Shown one piece after another: positions 45,048 through 52,782 of a stretch of 64,000 nucleotides of DNA. Under the pieces are notes generated by a model that made no database searches, was not told the origin of the DNA, and saw only the letters and a list, made by a program, of their open reading frames with translations. The position numbers were made by a program, and so were the translations under genes. How positions within the stretch are numbered: the first letter of the stretch is position 1; each line of letters begins with the position of its first letter. Source of the DNA: DASVTR01 sp036382855 (GTDB lineage: Bacteria; Acidobacteriota; Blastocatellia; Pyrinomonadales; Pyrinomonadaceae). Location of the stretch: contig DASVPO010000008.1 in assembly GCA_036382855.1 (NCBI GenBank), forward strand, positions 248,001 to 312,000. The letters run 5' to 3'.

Positions 45048-46241
45048 ATGAAGCTCTCCATCAAAGACTTAGACCTCAAGGGCAAGCGCGTTTTTATTCG
45101 CGTTGATTTCAACGTGCCTGTAAAGGACGGGCGCGTTGAAGACGACACGCGGATTCGCGGCGCTGTGCCGACGATTCAGTATGCTACGGAGCAGGGCGCG
45201 CGTGTGATACTGGCGTCGCATCTGGGCAGGCCGAAGGGCGAGCGCGTTGAGAAGTACAGCCTGCGTCCCGTGGCCGAGCATTTGTCGAAGTTGATTGATA
45301 AGCCTGTCGAGTTTGCCGGAGATTGCATCGGAGAGGCTGCGCAGGCGAAAGTTGACGCGCTGAAAGATGGCGATGTGCTGCTCCTCGAAAACCTGCGCTT
45401 TCATCCTGAGGAAGAGAAGAACGATGACGGGTTTGCTCAATCGCTGGCCGCGCTCTGCGATGTTTATGTAAACGATGCCTTCGGCGCTGCCCATCGCGCA
45501 CACGCTTCGACCGCAGGCATTACAAAGCACGTCGAGCGCGCGGCCGCTGGCCTACTGATGCAGAAGGAACTGGATTATCTTGGCCGTGTCATCAATAACC
45601 CGGAGCATCCGTTTGCGGCCATTCTCGGCGGCGCGAAAGTCTCGGACAAAATCCCGGTCATCAACGCCTTGATTGACCGCAAGGTTGACAGGCTGTTGAT
45701 TGGCGGCGCGATGGCTTACACCTTCTTCAAGGCCGAAGGCTTCACGGTCGGAAAGTCGCTGGTCGAAAACGACATGCTCGAAACCGCCCTGGAGATTAAG
45801 CGACGAGCGGCTGAGGCGGGCGTCCAACTGTTGCTGCCGACAGACCATCAGGTCGTTGATAGCTACGACCCGCTCAAGAGCCGTAAGACGATTCCCATAG
45901 AGTTTACCAACGCCGGACTCGTCGGCTTAGACATCGGCGCGGAGACCGTTGAACTCTTTAGTCGTGCCCTGAAGGATGCGAAGACGGTCATCTGGAATGG
46001 GCCAATGGGCGTCTTTGAAGAGAAGGGTTTTGAGGAGGGCACGGTCGGCATCGCACGCGCCGTTGCGGAAGCGGCGGACAACGGCGCGACAGTCATCGTC
46101 GGCGGCGGCGATTCAGTCGCGGCCATCACACAGGCCGGAGTCGCCGGACGCATCACGCACATCTCCACCGGCGGCGGAGCCACACTCGAATTCTTAGCTG
46201 GCGACGAATTGCCGGGAGTCGCGGCCCTTAACGATAAATAG
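45048..46241 (+). CDS. pgk: phosphoglycerate kinase
   Basis: 397 residues beginning MKLSIKDLDLKGKRVFIRVD. Substrate and nucleotide signatures are present: RVDFNVPVKDG, ASHLGRPKGE, RAHASTAGI and GGGDSVAAI near the C-terminus. It makes ATP from 1,3-bisphosphoglycerate. The frame is open upstream to 44985, but those codons are entirely repeat sequence. The ATG is preceded by TCACTTTTT with no Shine-Dalgarno sequence, so initiation must depend on another signal or coupling. Confidence 0.97.
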   Translation: MKLSIKDLDLKGKRVFIRVDFNVPVKDGRVEDDTRIRGAVPTIQYATEQGARVILASHLGRPKGERVEKYSLRPVAEHLSKLIDKPVEFAGDCIGEAAQAKVDALKDGDVLLLENLRFHPEEEKNDDGFAQSLAALCDVYVNDAFGAAHRAHASTAGITKHVERAAAGLLMQKELDYLGRVINNPEHPFAAILGGAKVSDKIPVINALIDRKVDRLLIGGAMAYTFFKAEGFTVGKSLVENDMLETALEIKRRAAEAGVQLLLPTDHQVVDSYDPLKSRKTIPIEFTNAGLVGLDIGAETVELFSRALKDAKTVIWNGPMGVFEEKGFEEGTVGIARAVAEAADNGATVIVGGGDSVAAITQAGVAGRITHISTGGGATLEFLAGDELPGVAALNDK

Positions 46242-46305
46242 TTTTCAGTTATCAGTGTTAAGCAAAAACTCCGCTGCTTCTACTGAACACTGATAACTGA
46301 AAACT
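46240..46305. repeat. perfect 20-bp inverted repeat between pgk and tpiA
   Basis: AGTTTTCAGTTATCAGTGTT (46240-46259) and its exact complement (46286-46305) enclose a 26-base loop. The left arm overlaps the end of the pgk stop codon by two bases, and a trailing AAACTGATG word provides sequence up to the tpiA start. Confidence 0.9.
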
Positions 46306-46316
46306 AAAAACTGATG

Positions 46317-47078
46317 ATGAGAAAACCTGTCATTGCCGGAAACTGGAAGATGTATAAGACGATTTCGGAGTCGGTGGAAACCGCGCTGGCTCTGAAACCG
46401 TTGGTCGTAGGCGCTAATCATTGTGAGGTTGTGATCGCGCCTGTGTTCACTTCAATCAAGACGGTGGCGGATAGGCTGGAAGGCTCAAACATCAGGGTGG
46501 CGGGGCAGGATTGCTCTACGGAAATGGAGCACAGCGCGCACACGGGCGAGGTGGCTGCAGACATGCTCACGGATGCCGGAGCAACGCACGTCATCATCGG
46601 CCATTCCGAGCGGCGACAGTATTACTGCGAGACGGATGATTTCGTGAGACGCAAGGTTCAGGCAGCGCTCGTCGCCGGTTTGACGGCCATCGTGTGCGTC
46701 GGAGAGACGCTCGAACAGCGCGATCAGAATGTCGCTGAGCGCGTAGTTAATGGTCAATTAACCGGCGGTCTTGGCGGGTTGACAGCCTCGGACATGGCAC
46801 GTATCATCATCGCTTACGAGCCTGTCTGGGCCATCGGTACAGGACGCACAGCGACGCCGGAGCAAGCGCAGGAAATGCACGCGTTTATCCGGCGCGTTTT
46901 ACGAGCGCAGCACTCCGAAGAGGCAGCCGATGAGATACGACTTCTCTACGGCGGCTCGGTCAAGCCGGACAATATAGCGACCCTGATGTCACAGCCGGAC
47001 ATTGACGGCGCACTCGTCGGCGGCGCAAGCCTCAAGGCCGAAAGCTTCGCGCAGATTGTTCATTATAATAACCAGTAG
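46317..47078 (+). CDS. tpiA: triosephosphate isomerase
   Basis: 253 residues with a TIM barrel. Substrate Lys lies in IAGNWKMYKT, the electrophile His in VIIGHSERR, and the catalytic Glu in IIAYEPVWAIGTGR; the phosphate loop is LLYGGSVKPDN. It interconverts dihydroxyacetone phosphate and glyceraldehyde 3-phosphate. Tandem ATGs occur at 46314 and 46317. No Shine-Dalgarno sequence precedes them; the preceding bases are the tail of the intergenic repeat. Confidence 0.97.
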   Translation: MRKPVIAGNWKMYKTISESVETALALKPLVVGANHCEVVIAPVFTSIKTVADRLEGSNIRVAGQDCSTEMEHSAHTGEVAADMLTDAGATHVIIGHSERRQYYCETDDFVRRKVQAALVAGLTAIVCVGETLEQRDQNVAERVVNGQLTGGLGGLTASDMARIIIAYEPVWAIGTGRTATPEQAQEMHAFIRRVLRAQHSEEAADEIRLLYGGSVKPDNIATLMSQPDIDGALVGGASLKAESFAQIVHYNNQ

Positions 47079-47081
47079 GCC

Positions 47082-47147
47082 GTTTTCAGTTGTAAGTTTT
47101 CAGCTTTTAGGCTGGTTACTGAAAACTGAAAACTCATAACTGAAAAC
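47082..47147. repeat. 22-bp inverted repeat between tpiA and secG
   Basis: GTTTTCAGTTGTAAGTTTTC (left, 47082-47103) pairs with 47126-47147 with two mismatches. It shares TTTTCAGTT words with the pgk-tpiA repeat but is a different arrangement, as if each were built independently from the same words. Confidence 0.85.
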
Positions 47148-47160
47148 TGAGGATAGCGCT

Positions 47161-47640
47161 TTGTTGACTTACGTTTTATACGCCATCTTTCTTTTAGCCT
47201 GCATCGTGCTCATCGTTGCGGTGCTGTTGCAGCCGGGCAAGGCTGACGCAGGCGCGCTCTTTTCCAGCAGCGTGTCGAGCGCGGCATTCGGCCCGCGCGG
47301 CACGCAGACACTTCTGGCTAAGATTACCATCGGAGCAGCGTCCGCTTTCATGCTTGCTGCTCTGGCCTTGGCTCTGCCTTTTGTGGCCGGGTCACGCTCC
47401 GTATTGCAGGGCGAGGGTGCACCGCAGCCGCAGGCTACGCCAGCCGCGCCTGCTGCCAGCCCGGCCGCTCCGCCCGCACAGGGTGAAGCACCTGCTAACA
47501 CCAATGCCGCGCCCGCCAATGCGAATGCTGCCGCCAACGCTCCGGCCAATAGCGCATCGCCAGCGCCGGCCGCAAACGTGCAGTCATCGCCCGCTGGCAG
47601 CCCTCAGGGACAGCAATCCCCAGCGCAGCAGCAGAAGTAA
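47161..47640 (+). CDS. secG: preprotein translocase subunit SecG with long low-complexity tail
   Basis: Two membrane helices (LYAIFLLACIVLIVAVLLQ, then about residues 55-78) with the SecG signature LLQPGKADAGALFSSS and FGPRGTQTLLAKIT between them. It is an accessory subunit of the SecYEG channel. The family is usually 75-110 residues; here an 80-residue tail of Ala, Pro, Asn and Gln follows and should lie in the periplasm. The start is TTG 47161 (or 47164) after GAGGA. Its position after tpiA is a common bacterial order. Confidence 0.92.
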   Translation: MLTYVLYAIFLLACIVLIVAVLLQPGKADAGALFSSSVSSAAFGPRGTQTLLAKITIGAASAFMLAALALALPFVAGSRSVLQGEGAPQPQATPAAPAASPAAPPAQGEAPANTNAAPANANAAANAPANSASPAPAANVQSSPAGSPQGQQSPAQQQK

Positions 47641-47713
47641 GTTTGGACTATTTGTCGGTGGCAGTAGGTCTTTGGTAAGTTATAAGCAGTGTGTTGGCAG
47701 ACGATGCCTTCGA

Positions 47714-47798
<85 letters not shown>

Positions 47799-47811
47799 AA
47801 CCTTAATGTGA

Positions 47812-48681
47812 TTATTTTATGGCTCGAAGCACTTCGACCTCATCCTTCCAGTAGTCTGGCAATCTGTCCCAGGGATTACCTTTCCTGTCTTTGGTCAGTT
47901 CATCATCCGTCAGATAAACATTTCCGATTCCTGAGTTCGCCAGCTTTTGCACATTGCTCTTCATAGTGTTGCTGTCTTCAAGTGTGTGAAGCAGTACGGC
48001 AAAGCGTTGAGGTTGATACTTTGACGGCCATGATGGAGGCGAAAACTGGTCGAACATATCCCCCCAGCTTTCGAAGATACACTCGATGTCAGCTTTCGCT
48101 TCCGAAAGATAACGCTCCGAAGGCTCCGTGCCTGGATTGCCAATGATAGTAGCCTTCTTTATCCGTTTTCGCGCGTATGCGAAAAAAGCTGAATAAACGG
48201 CGACCTTATCATCGCCGGTGGCTTGTTCATCAAAGAAGATTCCATTAATCTTAGGATAGAAGCTGGTCCATTTATCAATATCGTTTCTGACCTTGTCAGG
48301 CGGACGATTGCCCTCATCCGTGGACACATAACCGATGACAGTTATTCCTGCGCTTTGTGCTCTGGCAATAGCGTCCTTGTAGCTTTGCTGCGGCGCATCG
48401 CCCGGCCCGCTATTAGGGTTGATGATGGCAATGATTGAGATTCTTTTGCCAGCCTCTATCAGAGCGCTCCAATCTTGAGCATTATCTATGGGGTCGAAGT
48501 AGGCAGGCACTAAGGCTCTGATGCGTGTTTTGAATGCGGCAGGTGTTGGCCCAAGATGTGCGAAAAATTTTGCTGCGGGTCGGGACGTGCCCTGGTAGCT
48601 CGACGCTTTGTTGATTAAGCAACAGAGTACGACGACGAGCGTTAGCGTTAGAACGGATAACCGTTGAAGTTTGCGACTCAT
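47812..48681 (-). CDS. spherulation-specific family 4 (spherulin 4-like) secreted protein
   Basis: 289 residues. The signal peptide is SVLTLTLVVVLCCLINKASS. The mature protein shows the spherulin-4 pattern: ALVPAYFDP, SIIAIINPNSGPG, AGITVIGYVSTDEGNR and KINGIFFDEQAT, a TIM-barrel related to glycoside hydrolases such as endo-alpha-galactosaminidases. The acidic residues of FFDEQ may be catalytic. A role in extracellular polysaccharide degradation is plausible but unproven. Its 3' end is 17 bases from tRNA-Leu on the other strand. Confidence 0.8.
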   Translation of the reverse strand: MSRKLQRLSVLTLTLVVVLCCLINKASSYQGTSRPAAKFFAHLGPTPAAFKTRIRALVPAYFDPIDNAQDWSALIEAGKRISIIAIINPNSGPGDAPQQSYKDAIARAQSAGITVIGYVSTDEGNRPPDKVRNDIDKWTSFYPKINGIFFDEQATGDDKVAVYSAFFAYARKRIKKATIIGNPGTEPSERYLSEAKADIECIFESWGDMFDQFSPPSWPSKYQPQRFAVLLHTLEDSNTMKSNVQKLANSGIGNVYLTDDELTKDRKGNPWDRLPDYWKDEVEVLRAIK

Positions 48682-48770
48682 GCCTTATCTCCTGTTGAAG
48701 TTTGCCGGAGGTAGAGTTGGTATCATCTAGGCCGTCTTCACGGGTGAATGCAAAGGGAAAGTCAGAGCAT

Positions 48771-50111
48771 TCAGCCGGGACGAGCTTTGGGGGAGCGCGT
48801 CAGTCTGAGAACGAATAATAAAAGCGCGATGATGCTTAATGTCAGCGCACCGTATGATACCCACTGTGTGTAACCTGAATGATTGACGAATCTGATATGC
48901 ACTCTGATTTTCTGTGACTTTTTCTCGGCCTCAATGCGTTCAAAATCTTCTTCCGAGATGTAGCTGTCATTCGGACGAACTTTCGTCAGCACTTCGCTCC
49001 CGCCCGCGACAGCTTGAATATCGAACGATTGACCATGTGCGACAGGGTGGTCTTTATCGCCGAACCAGACCATCCGTGCCTGCCATCCATTTTCGTGCTG
49101 CTTGTCTATCGGAGTGTGTTGTCGCCACCAACCCGAACCATGTGGATTGACGGGATGAACAAAGACATAAACGTTGTTCGATGGGTCAGGGCTTTTACTA
49201 ATCCCGCTGACCTCACTGCTATAACCGGCCCCTGAGCCGTCCGGGTCGGCTATGACATCTATCCACTCGTCTTGAACAGGACGCTTGATTTCAATCTGTA
49301 AGGCGCGTGGAGGCGTCTCAGGGCTAGTGGCTGTAGACGGAGCGAGCGGCGGCGCGGTCTTTGGCTTATCGCTCTGCCCTAAAAATGTCCGCCAGACAAC
49401 GAGGACGCCGAGGGCGATGACAATTAAACCGAACGTCAGAAGAAGGAAAACCCGGAGCCTGGAGTTCTTAGGACTTAGCAGCCTGAGCCAGAGCCCTTCA
49501 GCCCTTTTCCTGAACTCCTCGAAATTACCCGCCGGTATCGCCAGTTCCGCTTGAGACTTCCAACGTTTTAATTCGACTCTCTTTTTCTGGTTCGTGCTGC
49601 CAAACTCTTTGATAGCATCATCGGATTTTTCGATTATCAAACGCGCTGTCTCTTCGTCTAACTGCTTTGTGTTCTGAATTAAATCTCTGACCTCTTCGTA
49701 TAGCTCACCGGCGTAGGCCGGATTAGCCGTTGGCTTGGCAGCAACGGCGCTTGGAGGCTGCGAGGAGGCTGGATTAGTCGGCTCAGGCTTTTCCGTTGAA
49801 GATCTGAGTCTTAATGCCTGTTGACTCAGATAAAGCTGCTCGAAGGCTTTATGTGAAAGGGATAAAGCGTGTCCTGATGGTTTTAGTTCGGGAGTTAAAT
49901 AACGGTTTGTTTCGAGCGCAATCAAGTCGGCTTCGGTAAATCCGCCCAGTTCTTTGTCGTCTTGACCATCAACCCCTTTGAGCTGAATAACCCAGCCTTT
50001 CTCAGCAGAACTTGCGGCGTAAAATTCAGAGCTATATTGACCTGAGTTATGAGCCTCAAACAGTCTGGAGAGCAGGCCATACTGCCCAGCACTCAGGTCA
50101 TCAAACGCCAT
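48771..50111 (-). CDS. bitopic membrane protein of unknown function
   Basis: 446 residues, not recognised. Residues 1-110 form a mixed alpha/beta domain (FDDLSAGQYGLLSRLFEAHN). A Pro/Ala linker follows, then a helical region (about 135-215), a membrane helix (VFLLLTFGLIVIALGVLVVW), an external beta-rich domain with many Trp, His and Pro (NPHGSGWWRQHTPIDKQ) and a C-terminal helix (GALTLSIIALLLFVLRL). There is no signal peptide, so the N-terminal domain should be cytoplasmic. It may link internal sensing to an external domain; this is speculation. Confidence 0.6.
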   Translation of the reverse strand: MAFDDLSAGQYGLLSRLFEAHNSGQYSSEFYAASSAEKGWVIQLKGVDGQDDKELGGFTEADLIALETNRYLTPELKPSGHALSLSHKAFEQLYLSQQALRLRSSTEKPEPTNPASSQPPSAVAAKPTANPAYAGELYEEVRDLIQNTKQLDEETARLIIEKSDDAIKEFGSTNQKKRVELKRWKSQAELAIPAGNFEEFRKRAEGLWLRLLSPKNSRLRVFLLLTFGLIVIALGVLVVWRTFLGQSDKPKTAPPLAPSTATSPETPPRALQIEIKRPVQDEWIDVIADPDGSGAGYSSEVSGISKSPDPSNNVYVFVHPVNPHGSGWWRQHTPIDKQHENGWQARMVWFGDKDHPVAHGQSFDIQAVAGGSEVLTKVRPNDSYISEEDFERIEAEKKSQKIRVHIRFVNHSGYTQWVSYGALTLSIIALLLFVLRLTRSPKARPG

Positions 50112-50266
50112 TGCGGGTTTTACTTCTACCTGCCTTTCTTCAGGTTAGCTTCGTAGCCATTGAAAACGAAATTGAGTATTTGATGAGAAGATATTGCTAT
50201 GCAGGCGGAGTGTCAATGCAGCACGCAAAATCTTAGTTTGTTAATGCCAGATGGATTTTCTGTGAA

Positions 50267-50562
50267 GCTCCGTCTCTCAAGATAAGTTACTAAAGGCAAG
50301 AGCGAGTGAGGCCATAACGGAGCGACATGGAAGCATCAGCAGGTAGACGAAAAGACTGGAAGCTGGTCTTACGCAGCCTCCAGTCTTTTCATTAAAGCCT
50401 AACCAGTAACGGCTAAAGCCGTGGAGAGTTAGGGAATGGTGTGCGAGTTTATGTAGACGGACGGGATTGGCTGGTCAGTCCCCGCGCCCGTTGTGGGCGG
50501 GAAGCCCGGTGTCAAGAGAATCGGGACGAACGGCTGATTGCTCGTCGTCAGGCAATCAGCCG
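50267..50562. other. non-coding region with a run of stem-loops
   Basis: No gene is recognised between 50112 and 50702, but strong helices follow one another: GCTCCGT/ACGGAGC (50267-50273 with 50317-50323), the 16-bp stem at 50350-50389, CCTAAC/GTTAGG (50398-50433) enclosing ACGGC/GCCGT, GGGATT/AGTCCC (50463-50482), CGCCC/GGGCG (50485-50499), CCCG/CGGG (50505-50525) and the 11-bp stem CGGCTGATTGC (50531-50541) with 50552-50562. It does not match tmRNA, RNase P, SRP RNA or a riboswitch I know. It could be one or more small RNAs. Confidence 0.45.
50350..50389 (+). terminator. terminator-like hairpin inside the non-coding region
   Basis: AAAAGACTGGAAGCTG (50350-50365) pairs with CAGCCTCCAGTCTTTT (50374-50389) with one mismatch and an 8-base loop, ending in a TTTTC run. 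On the plus strand there is no annotated gene to terminate, so a short unrecognised transcript may end here. Confidence 0.6.
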
Positions 50563-50702
50563 CAATAAATTCACTATTGGATTCGTACTCTGCATCAATT
50601 GACCTTATAATAATTTTTCAACAGGCACGGAAGAACTAAGGCTCGCTTGATGCTGGCGAGCCTCGACGGAAAAGAATCCTGTTCTCCTTCGAAGGAGCTT
50701 TG

Positions 50703-51737
50703 ATGAAGACTTTCCACGCTCCTCTGCGACAACGCACGCGTCTCGCTCTCTGGTGCAGCGCGACGTTCGTGCTCGTCCTGCTGTCAACAGGCGCGGTCGC
50801 TCAATCAACAAACATAGAATTCCCGACGCCCGTTCGCACCAACGAGATTAGCGGCACGATTGCGCCGAGAGACGTTGGCGATGCGCGCCTCACCAGATAC
50901 TTCTATTCGCTTTCGGGCACAAACGGCGACCTCGTCGTGACGGTCGAAAGCAGAAACCTCAACGGCGATGTTGATCTGTTTACGGCAGGAACTTTGCGCC
51001 CGCTCGTCAAGCTCAGCATGTACGCGAGCGACGCTGCCAGCACTACTTCAAAGACAATCTATTTCAAGCGCGGAGAAGCACTCATCCTGCGCGTCGAAGC
51101 GCGCAGTCCAAACGACGCGGAAGGCAGCTTCAGGATTCGTTTCGATGGAGCGTTTGCGCCCTTCATGGGTGAAGCGCGAGAGCCTGAGCCGATTAACCCG
51201 CTTCCGCCGTCAACGGCAGCGACCGGCGGTAAGACGCGAAGAGTGACGGCGACGGGCGCGCGAATTGACGAACCAGTTGTCGAAGCGACTGCGAGAACCA
51301 CCGACCCAGAATCAAGGACAACGACGCCTGCGACCAACACACCCATCACAGAAAACCCGCCGGATGCCGCGCAACCCGCAACCACAGAGACAGAAGCCAC
51401 GCCAAGACCAACGGCCAGAGCCTCGCGCACGAGGCGGCCTCGCCGTCCGCCAACGCGCACTGCGCGCAACAGGCCCACACCGCCCGTCACGCCGGAGCAG
51501 CCGCCCGCGCGGACCGAACAACCGGCGGCTTCAACAGAGCAGCCAACGCAGCCAGAACCCGTCCCGGCTGGCCCGCGTCTGATCATAGAGACGAAGGACG
51601 GCCTGCGCGTCGAACGCTACATGACGAGCGTGCGCCGCGTGACGGTTGATAACGGTCAAATCATCATCGTCCTCAAAAGCGGCAAGGTTGAACGCCAGCC
51701 GATGACGAACGTTCTCAAGATGTCAATCGAGCCATAG
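50703..51737 (+). CDS. secreted protein with PPC-like domain and Pro/Thr-rich linker
   Basis: About 344 residues. ATG 50703 follows AAGGAG by five bases. The signal peptide (LWCSATFVLVLLSTGAVAQ) leads to a beta-sandwich of about 110 residues similar to bacterial pre-peptidase C-terminal domains (RYFYSLSGTNGDLVVTVES, NGDVDLFTAG). A 130-residue Pro/Thr/Arg-rich disordered stretch follows, and a short C-terminal module (RLIIETKDGLRVERYMTSVR) ends it. A comparable PPC-like domain occurs in the TPR-CHAT protein. The function is unknown; a cell-surface adaptor is likely. Confidence 0.65.
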   Translation: MKTFHAPLRQRTRLALWCSATFVLVLLSTGAVAQSTNIEFPTPVRTNEISGTIAPRDVGDARLTRYFYSLSGTNGDLVVTVESRNLNGDVDLFTAGTLRPLVKLSMYASDAASTTSKTIYFKRGEALILRVEARSPNDAEGSFRIRFDGAFAPFMGEAREPEPINPLPPSTAATGGKTRRVTATGARIDEPVVEATARTTDPESRTTTPATNTPITENPPDAAQPATTETEATPRPTARASRTRRPRRPPTRTARNRPTPPVTPEQPPARTEQPAASTEQPTQPEPVPAGPRLIIETKDGLRVERYMTSVRRVTVDNGQIIIVLKSGKVERQPMTNVLKMSIEP

Positions 51738-51741
51738 AAGA

Positions 51742-51838
51742 GAACGATGAATGCGGAACGATGAACGATGAACTGTTAAGAGCTTGTCTTTCATTCATCA
51801 TTCATCGTTCATCGTTCCTACTTCATCGTTCCTACTTC
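51742..51838. repeat. word-like inverted repeat, GAACGATGAA family
   Basis: GAACGATGAA/ATGAACGATG words on the left face TTCATCATTCATCGTTC words on the right, imperfect over about 30 bases. It separates two convergent genes, and the stop codon of the TPR gene (complement, 51832-51834) lies inside it. Confidence 0.8.
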
Positions 51839-52557
51839 ACAATTCCGTTGACGCGTTCGCGGAGCTTGGGCAGGGCGGAATTGTTGGGGCTGATTTTTTC
51901 GAGTTGGGCGAGCATGGCCTGTGATTCTTTGGCGTCGCCTTTTTCCGTGAGCACGACGATGAGGTTGATGAGCGTCTGCTCGTGGTTCGGGTCGCGTTTG
52001 AGCGAAGCGCGGAATTCTTTGACGGCGCGTTCCATGTCGGGCGGCTTGCGGAAAAAGAAGGTCAGGCCGAGGTCTGTACGGACGTTAACGTCGTCGGGGT
52101 TTTTGGCGAGCGCCGTTGTATACCACTTTTCGGCAGACTCAAAACGTCCGGCATCGAAATAGGCGTTGCCGAGCGCCGTCATCGTCTCGTAATCGTCCGG
52201 GCGCAACTGGTTGGCGCGCGTGAGCAGTTCAATGGCTTGCTCGTATTGCCTGCCGGCGTAGAATTGTTTGGCCGCTTCAACCTGTGCGTCGAAATTCTCC
52301 GGCTCACGGTCGGCTTTTTGCTTTGCCTCCTGCAAGGCCGTCGCTGTCGCTCCCTGTTCGTTGACGCCCTCGGCCGGTATCGCCGGATGATCTGGCGGCA
52401 ACTCCGCGCTTTGAGGTGCGGGAGCGTTTGCCGTTGTCGTCATAGACTGAGCACGCGGCGCAGGCTGTCGCTGGTTGACGTTGTTGGCGAACATGAAGCC
52501 GACGATGAAGCCCAGCAGAATCCCTATGATTGAAAACAGGATGTTATCTTTGGTCAT
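51832..52557 (-). CDS. membrane-anchored TPR protein
   Basis: About 241 residues from ATG 52557. One N-terminal membrane helix (ILFSIIGILLGFIVGFMFAN), a Pro/Ala linker and then four to five TPRs (AAKQFYAGRQYEQAIELLTR, ALGNAYFDAGRFESAEKWYT, LINLIVVLTEKGDAKESQAM). The layout resembles CcmI/NrfG-like periplasmic TPR scaffolds, but with no cytochrome-maturation gene adjacent the role is open. A frame extension to 52644 has no support. It is divergent from bchH. Confidence 0.8.
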   Translation of the reverse strand: MTKDNILFSIIGILLGFIVGFMFANNVNQRQPAPRAQSMTTTANAPAPQSAELPPDHPAIPAEGVNEQGATATALQEAKQKADREPENFDAQVEAAKQFYAGRQYEQAIELLTRANQLRPDDYETMTALGNAYFDAGRFESAEKWYTTALAKNPDDVNVRTDLGLTFFFRKPPDMERAVKEFRASLKRDPNHEQTLINLIVVLTEKGDAKESQAMLAQLEKISPNNSALPKLRERVNGIVK

Positions 52558-52782
52558 TAACTGGATACACTCAAAACAACCGTAGCGGTTTGACTTGCTC
52601 CAACGGATACGCGAATCATAGCCGAACGGGCGAGCGGTTGTCATCCGACGTTTCCCTGAAGGGTTTATCTTCAGCTTGCCGTATTGCGTGTCAATCGGTT
52701 AAAAACAGCAACGGCAGCAAAACCAACACGCCGTGCCTTCAGGGATTCCACAGACGCAAGATTAAGGACAAACGAACTTCAA

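Noticed and set aside
50350..50440. Cyclic-di-GMP or cobalamin riboswitch in the non-coding stretch
   Set aside because: The conserved core motifs of these classes could not be found; the short ACGC and GCC similarities are too weak.
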